From Christensenellaceae bacterium (GTDB lineage Bacteria > Bacillota > Clostridia > Christensenellales > Aristaeellaceae), in the NCBI GenBank assembly GCA_022510815.1, contig JAFLST010000007.1, positions 1 through 64,000 on the forward strand: a stretch of 64,000 bases of DNA, in the 5' to 3' direction. The notes below the pieces were generated by a model. It was given only the letters and a program-made list of their open reading frames with translations. It was not told the DNA's origin and ran no database searches. This document shows positions 44,249 to 52,352 of the stretch, piece after piece (the stretch's first letter is position 1; each line of letters begins with the position of its first letter). The translations under genes were made by a program, and so were the position numbers.

Positions 44249-44277
44249 TTGACAAGCCCTGCCAACTATGCTATAAT
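44249..44277 (+). promoter_or_regulatory. Promoter of rplJ-rplL
   Basis: TTGACA, 17 bases, TATAAT, both boxes perfect. The L10 leader begins just after it. Confidence 0.92.
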
Positions 44278-44284
44278 CTTATTC

Positions 44285-44413
44285 GGTTTTGAAGAAACCT
44301 GTGCCAGAGACAGCCGGTATCCGCAAGGATGTAAAGGAGCGTGGCTCCGCCTGCCGAGGCGTGATGGATTAAGCTTTTGCTCATCCCTTGCGCCTGCGCA
44401 AGGGTTTTCTTTT
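44285..44413 (+). ncRNA. Ribosomal protein L10 leader
   Basis: The region between the promoter and rplJ has the L10-leader features: GCCAGAGACAGCCGGTATCC, then TAAAGGAGCGTGG and GCCTGCCGAGGCG, followed by a terminator. The L10-L12 complex binds this structure and represses its own synthesis. Confidence 0.85.
44385..44413 (+). terminator. Attenuator in the L10 leader
   Basis: CCCTTGCGC/GCGCAAGGG-type hairpin followed by TTTTCTTTT, 33 bases before rplJ. Confidence 0.85.
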
Positions 44414-44446
44414 ACTCCCAAACCATAGAGGAGGTGCAAAGAGGAA

Positions 44447-44953
44447 ATGAGCAAGAATCGTGAGCTGAAAGAACAGGCAGTTGCCGAGATCGTTGAGAAG
44501 CTCAAGAACGCCCAGTCGACGGTCATCTGCAGCTACAGCGGCCTGACCGTGGCTCAGGTCACCGAGCTGCGCAAGCAGTGCCGTGAGAACGACGTGCAGT
44601 ACTGCGTGCTGAAGAACCGTCTGGTTGCCCGCGCGCTGGCTGAGCTGAACATCACCGGTCTGGATGATCTGCTGAACGGCCCCAACGCGTTCGTCTTCGG
44701 CATGAAGGATCCCGTTGCCGGCCCGAAGGTCATCAGCGACTTCATCGACAAGAACAAGCTGGAGTCCCTCAAGATCGTCGGCGGTCTTCTGGGTGCCGAG
44801 GCGGTCGACGTCAAGACCATCTCTCATCTGGCTTCCCTGCCGAGCCGCGAGGTGCTGCTGGCCAAGCTGCTTGGCTGCATGAGCAACACTGTGGCGAGCT
44901 TCGTCCGCGTGGTCGACGCGATCCGCAAGCAGAAGGAAGAGACGGCGGCCTGA
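44447..44953 (+). CDS. rplJ: 50S ribosomal protein L10
   Basis: 168 residues. Family start SKNRELKEQAVAEIVEKLKN, then VICSYSGLTVAQVTELRK and VLKNRLVARAL. It forms the stalk base with L7/L12. Preceded by the L10 leader and followed by rplL after 67 bases. rplK and rplA are not adjacent here; xth occupies that place. Confidence 0.96.
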   Translation: MSKNRELKEQAVAEIVEKLKNAQSTVICSYSGLTVAQVTELRKQCRENDVQYCVLKNRLVARALAELNITGLDDLLNGPNAFVFGMKDPVAGPKVISDFIDKNKLESLKIVGGLLGAEAVDVKTISHLASLPSREVLLAKLLGCMSNTVASFVRVVDAIRKQKEETAA

Positions 44954-45020
44954 TCCGCCAAGCCGCCTGAGCGCGGCATGAACTACACAAAAACATCAAG
45001 CTAATAGGAGGCTGAATATC

Positions 45021-45398
45021 ATGACTCATGAGGAGATCATCGCTGCCGTTGAATCTATGACGGTGCTTGAGCTGGCCGATCTGGTCAAGGCCATGGAAGA
45101 GAAGTTCGGCGTGTCCGCCGCTGCTACCGCTGTTGTTGCTGGCCCCGCCGCTGGTGGCGCTGCCGCTGCTGCTGAGGAAGAGAAGACCGAGTTCGACGTC
45201 ATCCTGAAGGATCCGGGCGCCGAGAAGATCAAGGTCATCAAGGTCGTGCGCGAAGTCGTGTCCGGTCTGGGCCTGAAGGAAGCCAAGGAGATGGTCGAGT
45301 CCGCTCCCAAGACCCTCAAGGAAGGCGTCTCCAAGGAAGAGGCCGAGAAGATCGCCGAGCAGTTCAAGGCTGTTGGCGCGACCGTCGAGATCAAGTAA
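45021..45398 (+). CDS. rplL: 50S ribosomal protein L7/L12
   Basis: 125 residues. Dimerisation region [18 protein letters not shown], an Ala-rich hinge and the C-terminal [20 protein letters not shown] ... [12 protein letters not shown]. It is the flexible stalk that recruits translation factors. The start follows AGGAGG. Confidence 0.97.
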   Translation: MTHEEIIAAVESMTVLELADLVKAMEEKFGVSAAATAVVAGPAAGGAAAAAEEEKTEFDVILKDPGAEKIKVIKVVREVVSGLGLKEAKEMVESAPKTLKEGVSKEEAEKIAEQFKAVGATVEIK

Positions 45399-45409
45399 GT
45401 TCAACCAAC

Positions 45410-45440
45410 AAGAGCGGCCTTCGGGCCGCTCTTGCTTTTT
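45410..45440 (+). terminator. Terminator after rplL
   Basis: AAGAGCGGCC, loop TTCG, GGCCGCTCTT, then GCTTTTT. Confidence 0.93.
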
Positions 45441-45504
45441 CGGGGATTCGCTCCCTATGCGCGTCATGCCAGCATGGCTGAATCAAAGCAAAAGGAAATA
45501 CGAT

Positions 45505-46383
45505 ATGAACAAAATACGCTTTGCCGCGAATCAAGATACAAATTATGTCTTTCATATGTTGGCCGTCGCCAAATGCGGTTACGATAACGAATACAGCGCA
45601 AAGTATTGTGTGCTATATCCTACCGAGGATTTATCCGTCATCAAACGCCACGAAGATTTGTTGACTGTTTGCGGAGGCCAGCATTGTGGCCAGTTGTTCG
45701 ATTTAATGGTATCTCAACCCGCTTGCGCTCGCATTTCGGCAAAGGCGTATTATCACGGATTGATCCTGTTGGGCAACGAGATTTTGAATGGCAACATCCC
45801 GGAATATGTGGACAAATCGCTGATACCATATACTGAAATCATCATCGAGCTTTCAGAGATCATGGTCAAGCATTATGATAATTACATCGAAACCATATGG
45901 GAGCACGAAAAAGCGAAAATCGAACAATACATACCTGAATTATCAGATCTTTTTGAAAGCACACTGTTTAGTGAAAAAGCCGAAAACCTTGTAGGGCTCT
46001 TGGAGAGCGATTCTTTTACAGCAACCCTTGTCACCTCTGTTGCCGGCGGCGCAGAAGCGATAGACATTTCAAACGATCAAGACGTCTTTGGGATTGAAAG
46101 AACGCATACGGATGCTTTTTACTTTATCGGGCATGAATTTATTATCTATCTGTTGATGAAGGCATTGCGTCATGCCAATGCGTTCAACAGTTTTGAAACA
46201 TGGTGTTTGACCGAAGGATTGGCCGAGTATTACCTCAAAAGAATAATGGGGGATACAAGATTTTTCAATCAGCAGCAACAATACGTCGCGTTTTATGAAG
46301 AGCTTTCAAACAGCAACTCTCTGTCTGCATCGGCATTATACGAAGCAGCTTTAGAGCAGTTTATCAATAAAAGAAACCCGTAG
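45505..46383 (+). CDS. AT-rich gene, gluzincin-like protein with altered HExxH
   Basis: 292 residues from ATG 45505 (AAAAGGAAA upstream). Base composition and codon use (many AT-ending codons) differ clearly from all neighbours, which suggests transfer. There is no signal peptide. Around residues 205-245 it reads IGHEFIIYLL ... CLTEGLAEYYLKR. This looks like a zincin core in which the second His of HExxH is Ile214, with Glu237 as the third-ligand candidate. It is therefore probably a catalytically dead relative or a diverged family. No function assigned. Confidence 0.65.
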   Translation: MNKIRFAANQDTNYVFHMLAVAKCGYDNEYSAKYCVLYPTEDLSVIKRHEDLLTVCGGQHCGQLFDLMVSQPACARISAKAYYHGLILLGNEILNGNIPEYVDKSLIPYTEIIIELSEIMVKHYDNYIETIWEHEKAKIEQYIPELSDLFESTLFSEKAENLVGLLESDSFTATLVTSVAGGAEAIDISNDQDVFGIERTHTDAFYFIGHEFIIYLLMKALRHANAFNSFETWCLTEGLAEYYLKRIMGDTRFFNQQQQYVAFYEELSNSNSLSASALYEAALEQFINKRNP

Positions 46384-46416
46384 TCAGGGGTAAATCCCAA
46401 TAGCGCAATTCCAAAA

Positions 46417-46454
46417 GGGGCATGGCCGCCAATCGACGCGCCACGCCCCTTTTT
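46417..46454. terminator. Bidirectional terminator between the AT-rich gene and the GH2 gene
   Basis: GGGGCaTGGC/GCCAcGCCCC stem flanked by AAAA and TTTTT. It serves two convergent genes. Confidence 0.85.
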
Positions 46455-46471
46455 CTGGTCGCCTGCTCCTG

Positions 46472-49400
46472 TCACGATTCCTTCCGGAACCTGAACCCAT
46501 AAAAGTCAAACCGGCTGCCGGGCAGGAACACGAAGGACACAGTGCACTCGCCGGGCAGCACATCCACGCGGAAGGTCTGCTCTCCCCGCTCACCGCCTGC
46601 GAAGGGAGCCAGCGCTGTCAGTTCCTTGCCCTCTGCGTTGCGGAAACGAATGGTCACCGGCTGTTCCGTCAGCGCCGTCGCGCCGTCAATGGTCAGCAGC
46701 GCGGACGTCGCTTCACCGAAGTCCATGTGCGCGAACTCGATGGACACATTGTTGCCGATGCCGACAATGCCCTTCTCGGTGCGGGCGAAGCTGTCGCCGT
46801 AGACGGTATCCGCCTCCAGCACGGACAGAGGCAGCCACGCGCGGCTCTGCCGGGTAAAGGAGAAGCCGTGCAGGTGCACCCGTTGGGCCATGGTAAAGCA
46901 GATCGTCTTGATGCCCGCGAGGCGCCTGGGCAGCTTGTAGGTCTCCGGCTGATAGGTCGCCCAGATGGACGGCTTCTGATAGCGGAAGGTGCCCAGCGAT
47001 TCGCCGCCGTGACGCGGATCGCCCTGCCAGATGGTGATAAAGTATGGCTCATCGTTGAGCGCAAAGATCGGCAGCGTGATCTCGTCGGAGCCCACATCGC
47101 CAAAGTCCACGCGGGAGAAGCCCGCCATGGTCGTTCCCTCGCCGAAGGTCAGGCCCTGCTCGTTGCCCTCGCCAATGTCGCCATCGGACAGGTCGTAAAG
47201 ACCGCCAAGGATGAACTCATAGGGATTCAGCGCCGCCTGACCAACGCCGCGGATGCTGATCTCCTGCTGGCTGATGACCCGCGCGTGGCCGTAGCCGTTC
47301 GTGCAGGTTGCCCGCAGGTACACGTCGCCGTCACCCAGCGCCCTTACCGTGACGGTTCCTTCGCTGGGGATCACCTCCGCGCAGGGAGACGGAATGCCCT
47401 TGGCGCTGGTCACGCGGTATTCGATGGACTGCGGCGCAGCATTCTCCGGCAGCACGCGCACCCGATAGATCACCTCGCGGCGGTCGGGCGTCAGATTGCC
47501 GTCGGACAGCGGCACAAGGTCGATGCGGCGGACGGGCACATCCTGCGGCATGGGCGTATCAGGGCAGGTGTAATCACAGGCGATCCCTTCCCTGCCCGGC
47601 GCTTCCACCGCGGGGATTTCCAGCACAGCGGGAGCCTTGCCGGGCGACGACACCGTGACGCGGATGACGCCCGCCTCTTTCGTCGTGCCGATCATAGCCA
47701 GCAGCTTGCCGCTGAACAGGCGGCGGGTCGTGGTCTTGTAGCCCTCCCGGTCGGTGCTGTCGCCGTTGTCCAGCCCCAGCAGCCGACCCGGCCCCGTTAC
47801 CGCCACATGTACCCGGTCAATGGCATTGTCCACAGGCAGGCCGTTATCGTCCGCCATGGTGATGGTCACGAAGGTCATGTCCTCGCCGTTGGCAAGAAGC
47901 GCGCTGTCCTCGGCGGAAAGTACAATACTCGCGCTGTCCCCGGAGGTGCGGCGGATATCCTCTGCGATCAGGTTCCCCTGCCCGTCATAGGCCCGCGCGC
48001 ACAGCTCGCCCGGTTCAAAGGCCGCACGCCAGACAGGACGGCACCGCTGCCAGTCCCGGCGCTCCACCTCCTGACGGCCCAGCGACCGACCGTTGAGGAA
48101 AAGCTCCGCCGACGCGGCATTCGTCATCACGGGAATGTCGATCGTCTGTCCCGGGTTCCAGTCCCACGTCACGCCGATATGCGCCATCGGCTCGTCCGTC
48201 CACAGGGACTTGATGAGCCACCAGTATTCCTTCGGGAAGCAGGCGGTGTCCATCATGCCGAAGTAGCTTGAGCGCGTGCGGTAGGGCGTGGGCTCGCCGA
48301 TGTAGTCCGTGCCCGTCCAGAGGAACTGGCCCATGGAATAGGGTGTGTTCAGGTCCTCGACAATGCAGCGCCGCATGTCCGGCGTGCCCCAGCTATTGAT
48401 GCTGTTGGCCAGATCGGAGCACTGCATGTCCTCGTCGGAGAGAATGTTCACGTCCATCGGGAAGCGGTAGATTCCCCGGCTGGACAGCGCGGAAGCCGTC
48501 TCGCTGCCGTAAATCAGCCAGTCCGGGTGCGCCGCATGATGCTCCTCGTAGTACTTCTCGCCGTAATTGTAGCCAGCGGCATCCACCTGCTCGGCGCAAT
48601 TCTGCGCGCCCTCCCACGGCATATAGTTGCTGCCGATGGTGGTCAGGCCGTTGCGCTTCGGGTCATGAAGGCGGACGTTATCGTGAAGGGCCTTCGCCAC
48701 GCCCACCGCCGACGCGTCCAGATGGGTGTCGAGTATCTCGTTGCCCAGCGACCACATCAGCAGGCAGGGATGATTCCTGTCCCGGCGCACCCAGCTCGCC
48801 ACATCGGCGGGCATGTCCGTTGGGAAGAAGCGGGCATAGTCGAAGTCCGTCTTCGGGCGCACCCACATATCCAGCAGCTCGTCCACCACGAGAATGCCCA
48901 GCTCATCGCACAGATCGAGCATCTGTCGGGCAGGCGGATTGTGGCTGGTGCGCAGGGCATTGACGCCCATGGTCTTCATGGCCTTGAGCTGCCGCCGTGC
49001 CGCCTTGACATGAAACGCCGCGCCCAACGCGCCGAGGTCATGATGCAGACACACGCCGCGCAGCTTGACAGGCCGCCCGTTCACAGACAGCCCTGTATCC
49101 GGGGAGAATGAGTACTCCCGGAAGCCCACGTTCTGCCGGATGACCTGCCCGCCGAGGCGCGTTTCCAGCGTGTAGAGGTTCGGCTCATCCGGATGCCACA
49201 GGTCGGGGGCTTCCACGGTCATGGCTGCCTCGACGCTGCTTCCTGCCGCAGGAACCTCGCAGGCCGCGACCACGTTCCCTTTTCCGTCCAGCAGCCGATG
49301 GGACAGCGTTTCGCTTCCTTCCGGGCCTGCCAGTTCAGCGGCGACGGTCAGCGTCCAGTCCTTGCCGCTCCGGGCCGTCGTGACATAGGTGCCGTCCAGC

Positions 49401-49846
49401 GGGATATGCCGCGGCTCAAGGACATGCAGCGTCACGTCCCGGAAGATGCCCGCGCCGGAATACCAGCGGCTGTTGGGCGAAGCATGACGGATGTGCACCA
49501 TCAGCTCGTTTTCGCCGGAGCGCAGAAAGCCCGTCAAATCCGCGTCAAAGGCAGTGTAGCCATAGTGATGGGCGCAGACGATACCGCCATTCAGCAGCAC
49601 GTCGCAGTCCATGTACACGCCGTCAAAGCGCAGCAGCACGCGCTTCCCGAGCCATTCCTCGGGAACCTGCAGAGCGCGGCGATACCAGCCGTCACAGCTT
49701 TCATAGAGATCATCCGCCTGATGAATCAGAAAATCGTGCGGCAGATCGACCCGTGTCCAGTCCGCCGCCCGCGCGTCTTCGATCCCGCTGCCGAGGGGCA
49801 GTTTCGCGAAGCGCCATCCGTCATTAAACAAACGCTGCATCTGCAA
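46472..49846 (-). CDS. Glycoside hydrolase family 2 (beta-galactosidase/glucuronidase-like), large form
   Basis: 1124 residues. The GH2 order is present: a sugar-binding domain (about 1-145), an immunoglobulin-like domain and a TIM barrel (about 250-540). The acid/base is Glu370 in WSLGNEI and the nucleophile Glu449 in YGSETASA. Further Ig-like or carbohydrate-binding modules fill about 600-1124, making it larger than LacZ-type enzymes without extensions. There is no signal peptide, so it probably acts on imported oligosaccharides. The gene follows a BlaI-type repressor by 9 bases and is probably its target. Confidence 0.88.
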   Translation of the reverse strand: MQMQRLFNDGWRFAKLPLGSGIEDARAADWTRVDLPHDFLIHQADDLYESCDGWYRRALQVPEEWLGKRVLLRFDGVYMDCDVLLNGGIVCAHHYGYTAFDADLTGFLRSGENELMVHIRHASPNSRWYSGAGIFRDVTLHVLEPRHIPLDGTYVTTARSGKDWTLTVAAELAGPEGSETLSHRLLDGKGNVVAACEVPAAGSSVEAAMTVEAPDLWHPDEPNLYTLETRLGGQVIRQNVGFREYSFSPDTGLSVNGRPVKLRGVCLHHDLGALGAAFHVKAARRQLKAMKTMGVNALRTSHNPPARQMLDLCDELGILVVDELLDMWVRPKTDFDYARFFPTDMPADVASWVRRDRNHPCLLMWSLGNEILDTHLDASAVGVAKALHDNVRLHDPKRNGLTTIGSNYMPWEGAQNCAEQVDAAGYNYGEKYYEEHHAAHPDWLIYGSETASALSSRGIYRFPMDVNILSDEDMQCSDLANSINSWGTPDMRRCIVEDLNTPYSMGQFLWTGTDYIGEPTPYRTRSSYFGMMDTACFPKEYWWLIKSLWTDEPMAHIGVTWDWNPGQTIDIPVMTNAASAELFLNGRSLGRQEVERRDWQRCRPVWRAAFEPGELCARAYDGQGNLIAEDIRRTSGDSASIVLSAEDSALLANGEDMTFVTITMADDNGLPVDNAIDRVHVAVTGPGRLLGLDNGDSTDREGYKTTTRRLFSGKLLAMIGTTKEAGVIRVTVSSPGKAPAVLEIPAVEAPGREGIACDYTCPDTPMPQDVPVRRIDLVPLSDGNLTPDRREVIYRVRVLPENAAPQSIEYRVTSAKGIPSPCAEVIPSEGTVTVRALGDGDVYLRATCTNGYGHARVISQQEISIRGVGQAALNPYEFILGGLYDLSDGDIGEGNEQGLTFGEGTTMAGFSRVDFGDVGSDEITLPIFALNDEPYFITIWQGDPRHGGESLGTFRYQKPSIWATYQPETYKLPRRLAGIKTICFTMAQRVHLHGFSFTRQSRAWLPLSVLEADTVYGDSFARTEKGIVGIGNNVSIEFAHMDFGEATSALLTIDGATALTEQPVTIRFRNAEGKELTALAPFAGGERGEQTFRVDVLPGECTVSFVFLPGSRFDFYGFRFRKES

Positions 49847-49855
49847 GCGCCTCCA

Positions 49856-50236
49856 TCATTCTTCTTTTGCACCGTCCAAGGTCTTGAGCAGGGCTTCGAC
49901 GTCCGCCCGGGACAGCTCGCCGCTCTCCACCAGATTGTTCACCAGCAGCGAAGCGTTGCCGGAGAACAGGCGATCCAGCAGCGAGCGCGTCTCAAGCCGC
50001 ATCACCGCCTCGCGCCCGATGGCCGGGCTGTATCGCCGCACCGGCCCGCTGTCGTCCATGGCGACGGTTTCCTTTTCGATCATGCGCTTGAGCAGCGTCG
50101 TCACCGTGTGCTTCGACCATGCTGTATCCTCAGCCAGCGCGCGGGTGATCTCCATCATGGTCTGGCCGGGCCTGTCCCAGAGCACTTCAAGAATCTTCGC
50201 TTCGGCCTCGGTCAGCATCCGCTTTGTTTTCGGCAT
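49856..50236 (-). CDS. BlaI/MecI-family repressor
   Basis: 126 residues from ATG 50236 (GGAGGTG upstream). Winged helix typical of the family (LTEAEAKILEVLWDRPGQTM, SKHTVTTLLKRMIEK), then a C-terminal dimerisation part ending in VEALLKTLD. BlaI repressors are usually paired with the BlaR1 membrane sensor-protease. None is present here; instead a GH2 gene follows. The signal that relieves repression is unknown. Confidence 0.9.
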   Translation of the reverse strand: MPKTKRMLTEAEAKILEVLWDRPGQTMMEITRALAEDTAWSKHTVTTLLKRMIEKETVAMDDSGPVRRYSPAIGREAVMRLETRSLLDRLFSGNASLLVNNLVESGELSRADVEALLKTLDGAKEE

Positions 50237-50303
50237 GATTGCACCTCCGTTCCATGGCGTCGCCCAATGAGCCAGCACAGCCGTTCCACGCCTGTCCAAC
50301 CCT

Positions 50304-50332
50304 ATTGTAATGGCAGAAACCGGCATCGTCAA
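50304..50332 (-). promoter_or_regulatory. Promoter of the BlaI-GH2 operon
   Basis: Minus strand: TTGACG, 17 bases, TACAAT, 67 bases before the blaI-type start. It is divergent from the plus-strand promoter at 50365-50393; TACA/TGTA-like half sites around both could be BlaI operators. Confidence 0.7.
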
Positions 50333-50364
50333 GCTCTCCGCGGAATTGTTGCATCTCTTACAAA

Positions 50365-50393
50365 TTGACATTCTTCACACGATGGACTACAAT
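50365..50393 (+). promoter_or_regulatory. Plus-strand promoter directed antisense to the P1-peptidase gene
   Basis: TTGACA, 17 bases, TACAAT. Transcription would enter the 3' end of the peptidase gene in antisense direction and could reach the gene at 51509, which has no clear promoter of its own. Confidence 0.55.
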
Positions 50394-50419
50394 GAGACGA
50401 ACGCTGCGCCCCTAAGCCA

Positions 50420-51409
50420 TCAGGTGGTAACGGACTTCAAATATGTCCGCAGCGAGGGAATCGCGCTGCCGTCAAGGGCCCGGTCGTCGCCGGAGAGGAG
50501 CATCGACTTGAGAATGGCCTCCTCGGTCGCCTCGCCCACAGCGCGGAAGGGCAGGTTCATGTCCTCCTCCCGCAGCGAGCGGAGCACGTCGAAGCGGCCC
50601 CTGCGCTCCCTCGGAGCAGTGGTGAAGCCCACAGCAATCTCGCCGCTTCCATGGCCGATGTATGATCCCAGCCGCGCCATGCCTACGCTGCACCGCCGCA
50701 GCACGCGCTTCAGCTGCCGTGCCGTCAGAGGCAGATCAGTCGCGACGATCATGATGATCGACCCCTTGTCGCATTCCGCGAGGCCTGCTGGCAGCACCGC
50801 CGCCCGGAAATCTGCCGACGCGCCGTAATTGCTCTGCACCAGCACGCCGAGGGTGAAGGTCTCCCCGTCCAGCTCGATGAGCCGCGAGGAGGAGCCGATA
50901 CCGCCCTTCATGCCGTAGCAGACCGTTCCCCGGCCCGCGCCGACGCTGCCCTCCGCGAAGTCCGCCGACGCAGACTCAATGGCCGCGCAGACCTCGTCCT
51001 TCCCCACGGGCCTGCGGGCAATGTCGCTGATTCGGCTGTCGTTGCACTCGCAGACCACCGGGTTCACGCTGCGCAGCGGCACGCCGTCCTTCCCGCAGCG
51101 GTCGAGCATCCAGCTCACCAGCGCGTCATGCACCTTGCCCACGTTGAGGGTGTTCGTCAGGGCGATGGGCGTCTCGATCGTGCCCAGCTCATCCACCTGC
51201 ACGAGGCCCTGCGTCTTGCCATAGCCGTTGAACACGCAGGACGCGGCTGTCACCGGGTGCGTGAAGGGGTTCTCCCCGTGAGGCAGCACCACCGTGACGC
51301 CCGTATGGCAGTCGTCCCGATCTACTGTCGCGTGCCCGACAGTTACCCCGAGCACGTCGGAAATCTGGTTGCGGGGGCCGTGGGGCATCCGGCCGACGGC
51401 AAGCTCCAT
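50420..51409 (-). CDS. P1-family (DmpA-type) peptidase
   Basis: 329 residues from ATG 51409; an in-frame ATG at 51415 lies too close to the ribosome site AGGAGG. S58/DmpA family motifs: GVTVGHATVDRDDCHTGVTV, the central GAGRGTVCYGMKGGIGSSSR containing the processing site before the nucleophile Ser, and NYGASADFRAAVLP. These enzymes self-cleave into two chains and act as aminopeptidases or amidases on small peptides. A 7-base-pair hairpin covers its ribosome binding site. Confidence 0.88.
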   Translation of the reverse strand: MELAVGRMPHGPRNQISDVLGVTVGHATVDRDDCHTGVTVVLPHGENPFTHPVTAASCVFNGYGKTQGLVQVDELGTIETPIALTNTLNVGKVHDALVSWMLDRCGKDGVPLRSVNPVVCECNDSRISDIARRPVGKDEVCAAIESASADFAEGSVGAGRGTVCYGMKGGIGSSSRLIELDGETFTLGVLVQSNYGASADFRAAVLPAGLAECDKGSIIMIVATDLPLTARQLKRVLRRCSVGMARLGSYIGHGSGEIAVGFTTAPRERRGRFDVLRSLREEDMNLPFRAVGEATEEAILKSMLLSGDDRALDGSAIPSLRTYLKSVTT

Positions 51410-51418
51410 GGGCATCTT

Positions 51419-51438
51419 CCTCCTCTCGATGGAGGAGG
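51419..51438 (-). promoter_or_regulatory. Hairpin over the ribosome binding site of the P1-peptidase gene
   Basis: Minus strand: CCTCCTC, 6-base loop, GAGGAGG. The 3' arm is the Shine-Dalgarno sequence itself, so translation would require its opening. Confidence 0.55.
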
Positions 51439-51508
51439 TATTCGCCGCGGATCGCGCATGTTCCTTGCGATCAAATGAATAGATTGGAAAAACACGGGAG
51501 GAATGACC

Positions 51509-52219
51509 ATGAAAAAGCCGCTTATCGGCGTGACCGCCGGACTGACGGACTCCGAGGAATATCTGACCATTTACCGCCGGTGCATGGACGCCCTCGAGGC
51601 GGCGGGCGCGCTGCCAGTGCTGCTGCCCATCACCGACGACGAAAACACGCTGTCAGCGCTGATCGACAGACTGGACGGCTTCGTTTTCTCCGGCGGCGTG
51701 GATGTTGATCCTCTCCGCTTCGGCCAGCAGCAGCACGCGGGATGCGGCGCCATCAGCCCCCTGAGGGACGCCAACGAGCTGGCGCTGGCCCGGCTGCTCA
51801 TCAACCGCGGCGACAAGCCCGTGCTGGGCATTTGCCGGGGCTTTCAGGTGCTGAATATCGCGCTGGGCGGCGACGTGTATCAGGATCTGCTCACCGACCG
51901 GGGCGGCGACACCATCAGCCATCGTCAGAAGCAGCCGGAGACCTACGTTTCTCACGCCGTGACCCTCGCGCCGGGCAGCAGGCTCCGCGACATCAGCGGC
52001 ACAGAGGAGCTGATGGTCAACTCCCTGCACCATCAGGCCGTGAACCGCCTCGGAGAAGGCTTCGTGCAGACGGCCTCGGCTCCGGACGGCGTGATCGAGG
52101 GCGCGGAGCTGACGGGGCACCCCTTCTTCATTGGCGTCCAGTGGCATCCGGAGCGGCTCTGGTGGAAGGATGAAAAGCATCTGGCGCTGTTCCGCGCGCT
52201 GGCCCGGGCCTGCGATTAA
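51509..52219 (+). CDS. Class I glutamine-amidotransferase-like hydrolase (PuuD type)
   Basis: 236 residues from ATG 51509 (GGGAGG upstream at good distance; ATG 51503 is too close). Motifs: LDGFVFSGGVDVDP, the nucleophile elbow VLGICRGFQVLN (Cys in GICRG) and the His/Glu pair in GVQWHPERL. The family hydrolyses gamma-glutamyl compounds such as gamma-glutamyl-GABA or gamma-glutamyl peptides. No polyamine genes are nearby, so the substrate is open. Confidence 0.9.
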   Translation: MKKPLIGVTAGLTDSEEYLTIYRRCMDALEAAGALPVLLPITDDENTLSALIDRLDGFVFSGGVDVDPLRFGQQQHAGCGAISPLRDANELALARLLINRGDKPVLGICRGFQVLNIALGGDVYQDLLTDRGGDTISHRQKQPETYVSHAVTLAPGSRLRDISGTEELMVNSLHHQAVNRLGEGFVQTASAPDGVIEGAELTGHPFFIGVQWHPERLWWKDEKHLALFRALARACD

Positions 52220-52286
52220 ATCGTCCCGCATGCCCATAAATGCACCGAAAAAACATGATGCTGACGCAAAAAGCATGGTGTTCGCC

Positions 52287-52315
52287 TTGACAACGCCATC
52301 TTGCCGTTGTATTCT
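52287..52315 (+). promoter_or_regulatory. Promoter of the opp operon
   Basis: TTGACA, 17 bases, TATTCT, 38 bases before oppA. Confidence 0.78.
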
Positions 52316-52352
52316 TTTCAAGGTAAGTTCCAACATTAGAGGAGGTTTCCGC

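Noticed and set aside
49856-50236. Beta-lactam resistance locus suggested by the BlaI-type repressor
   Set aside because: No beta-lactamase, penicillin-binding protein or BlaR1 gene is adjacent.
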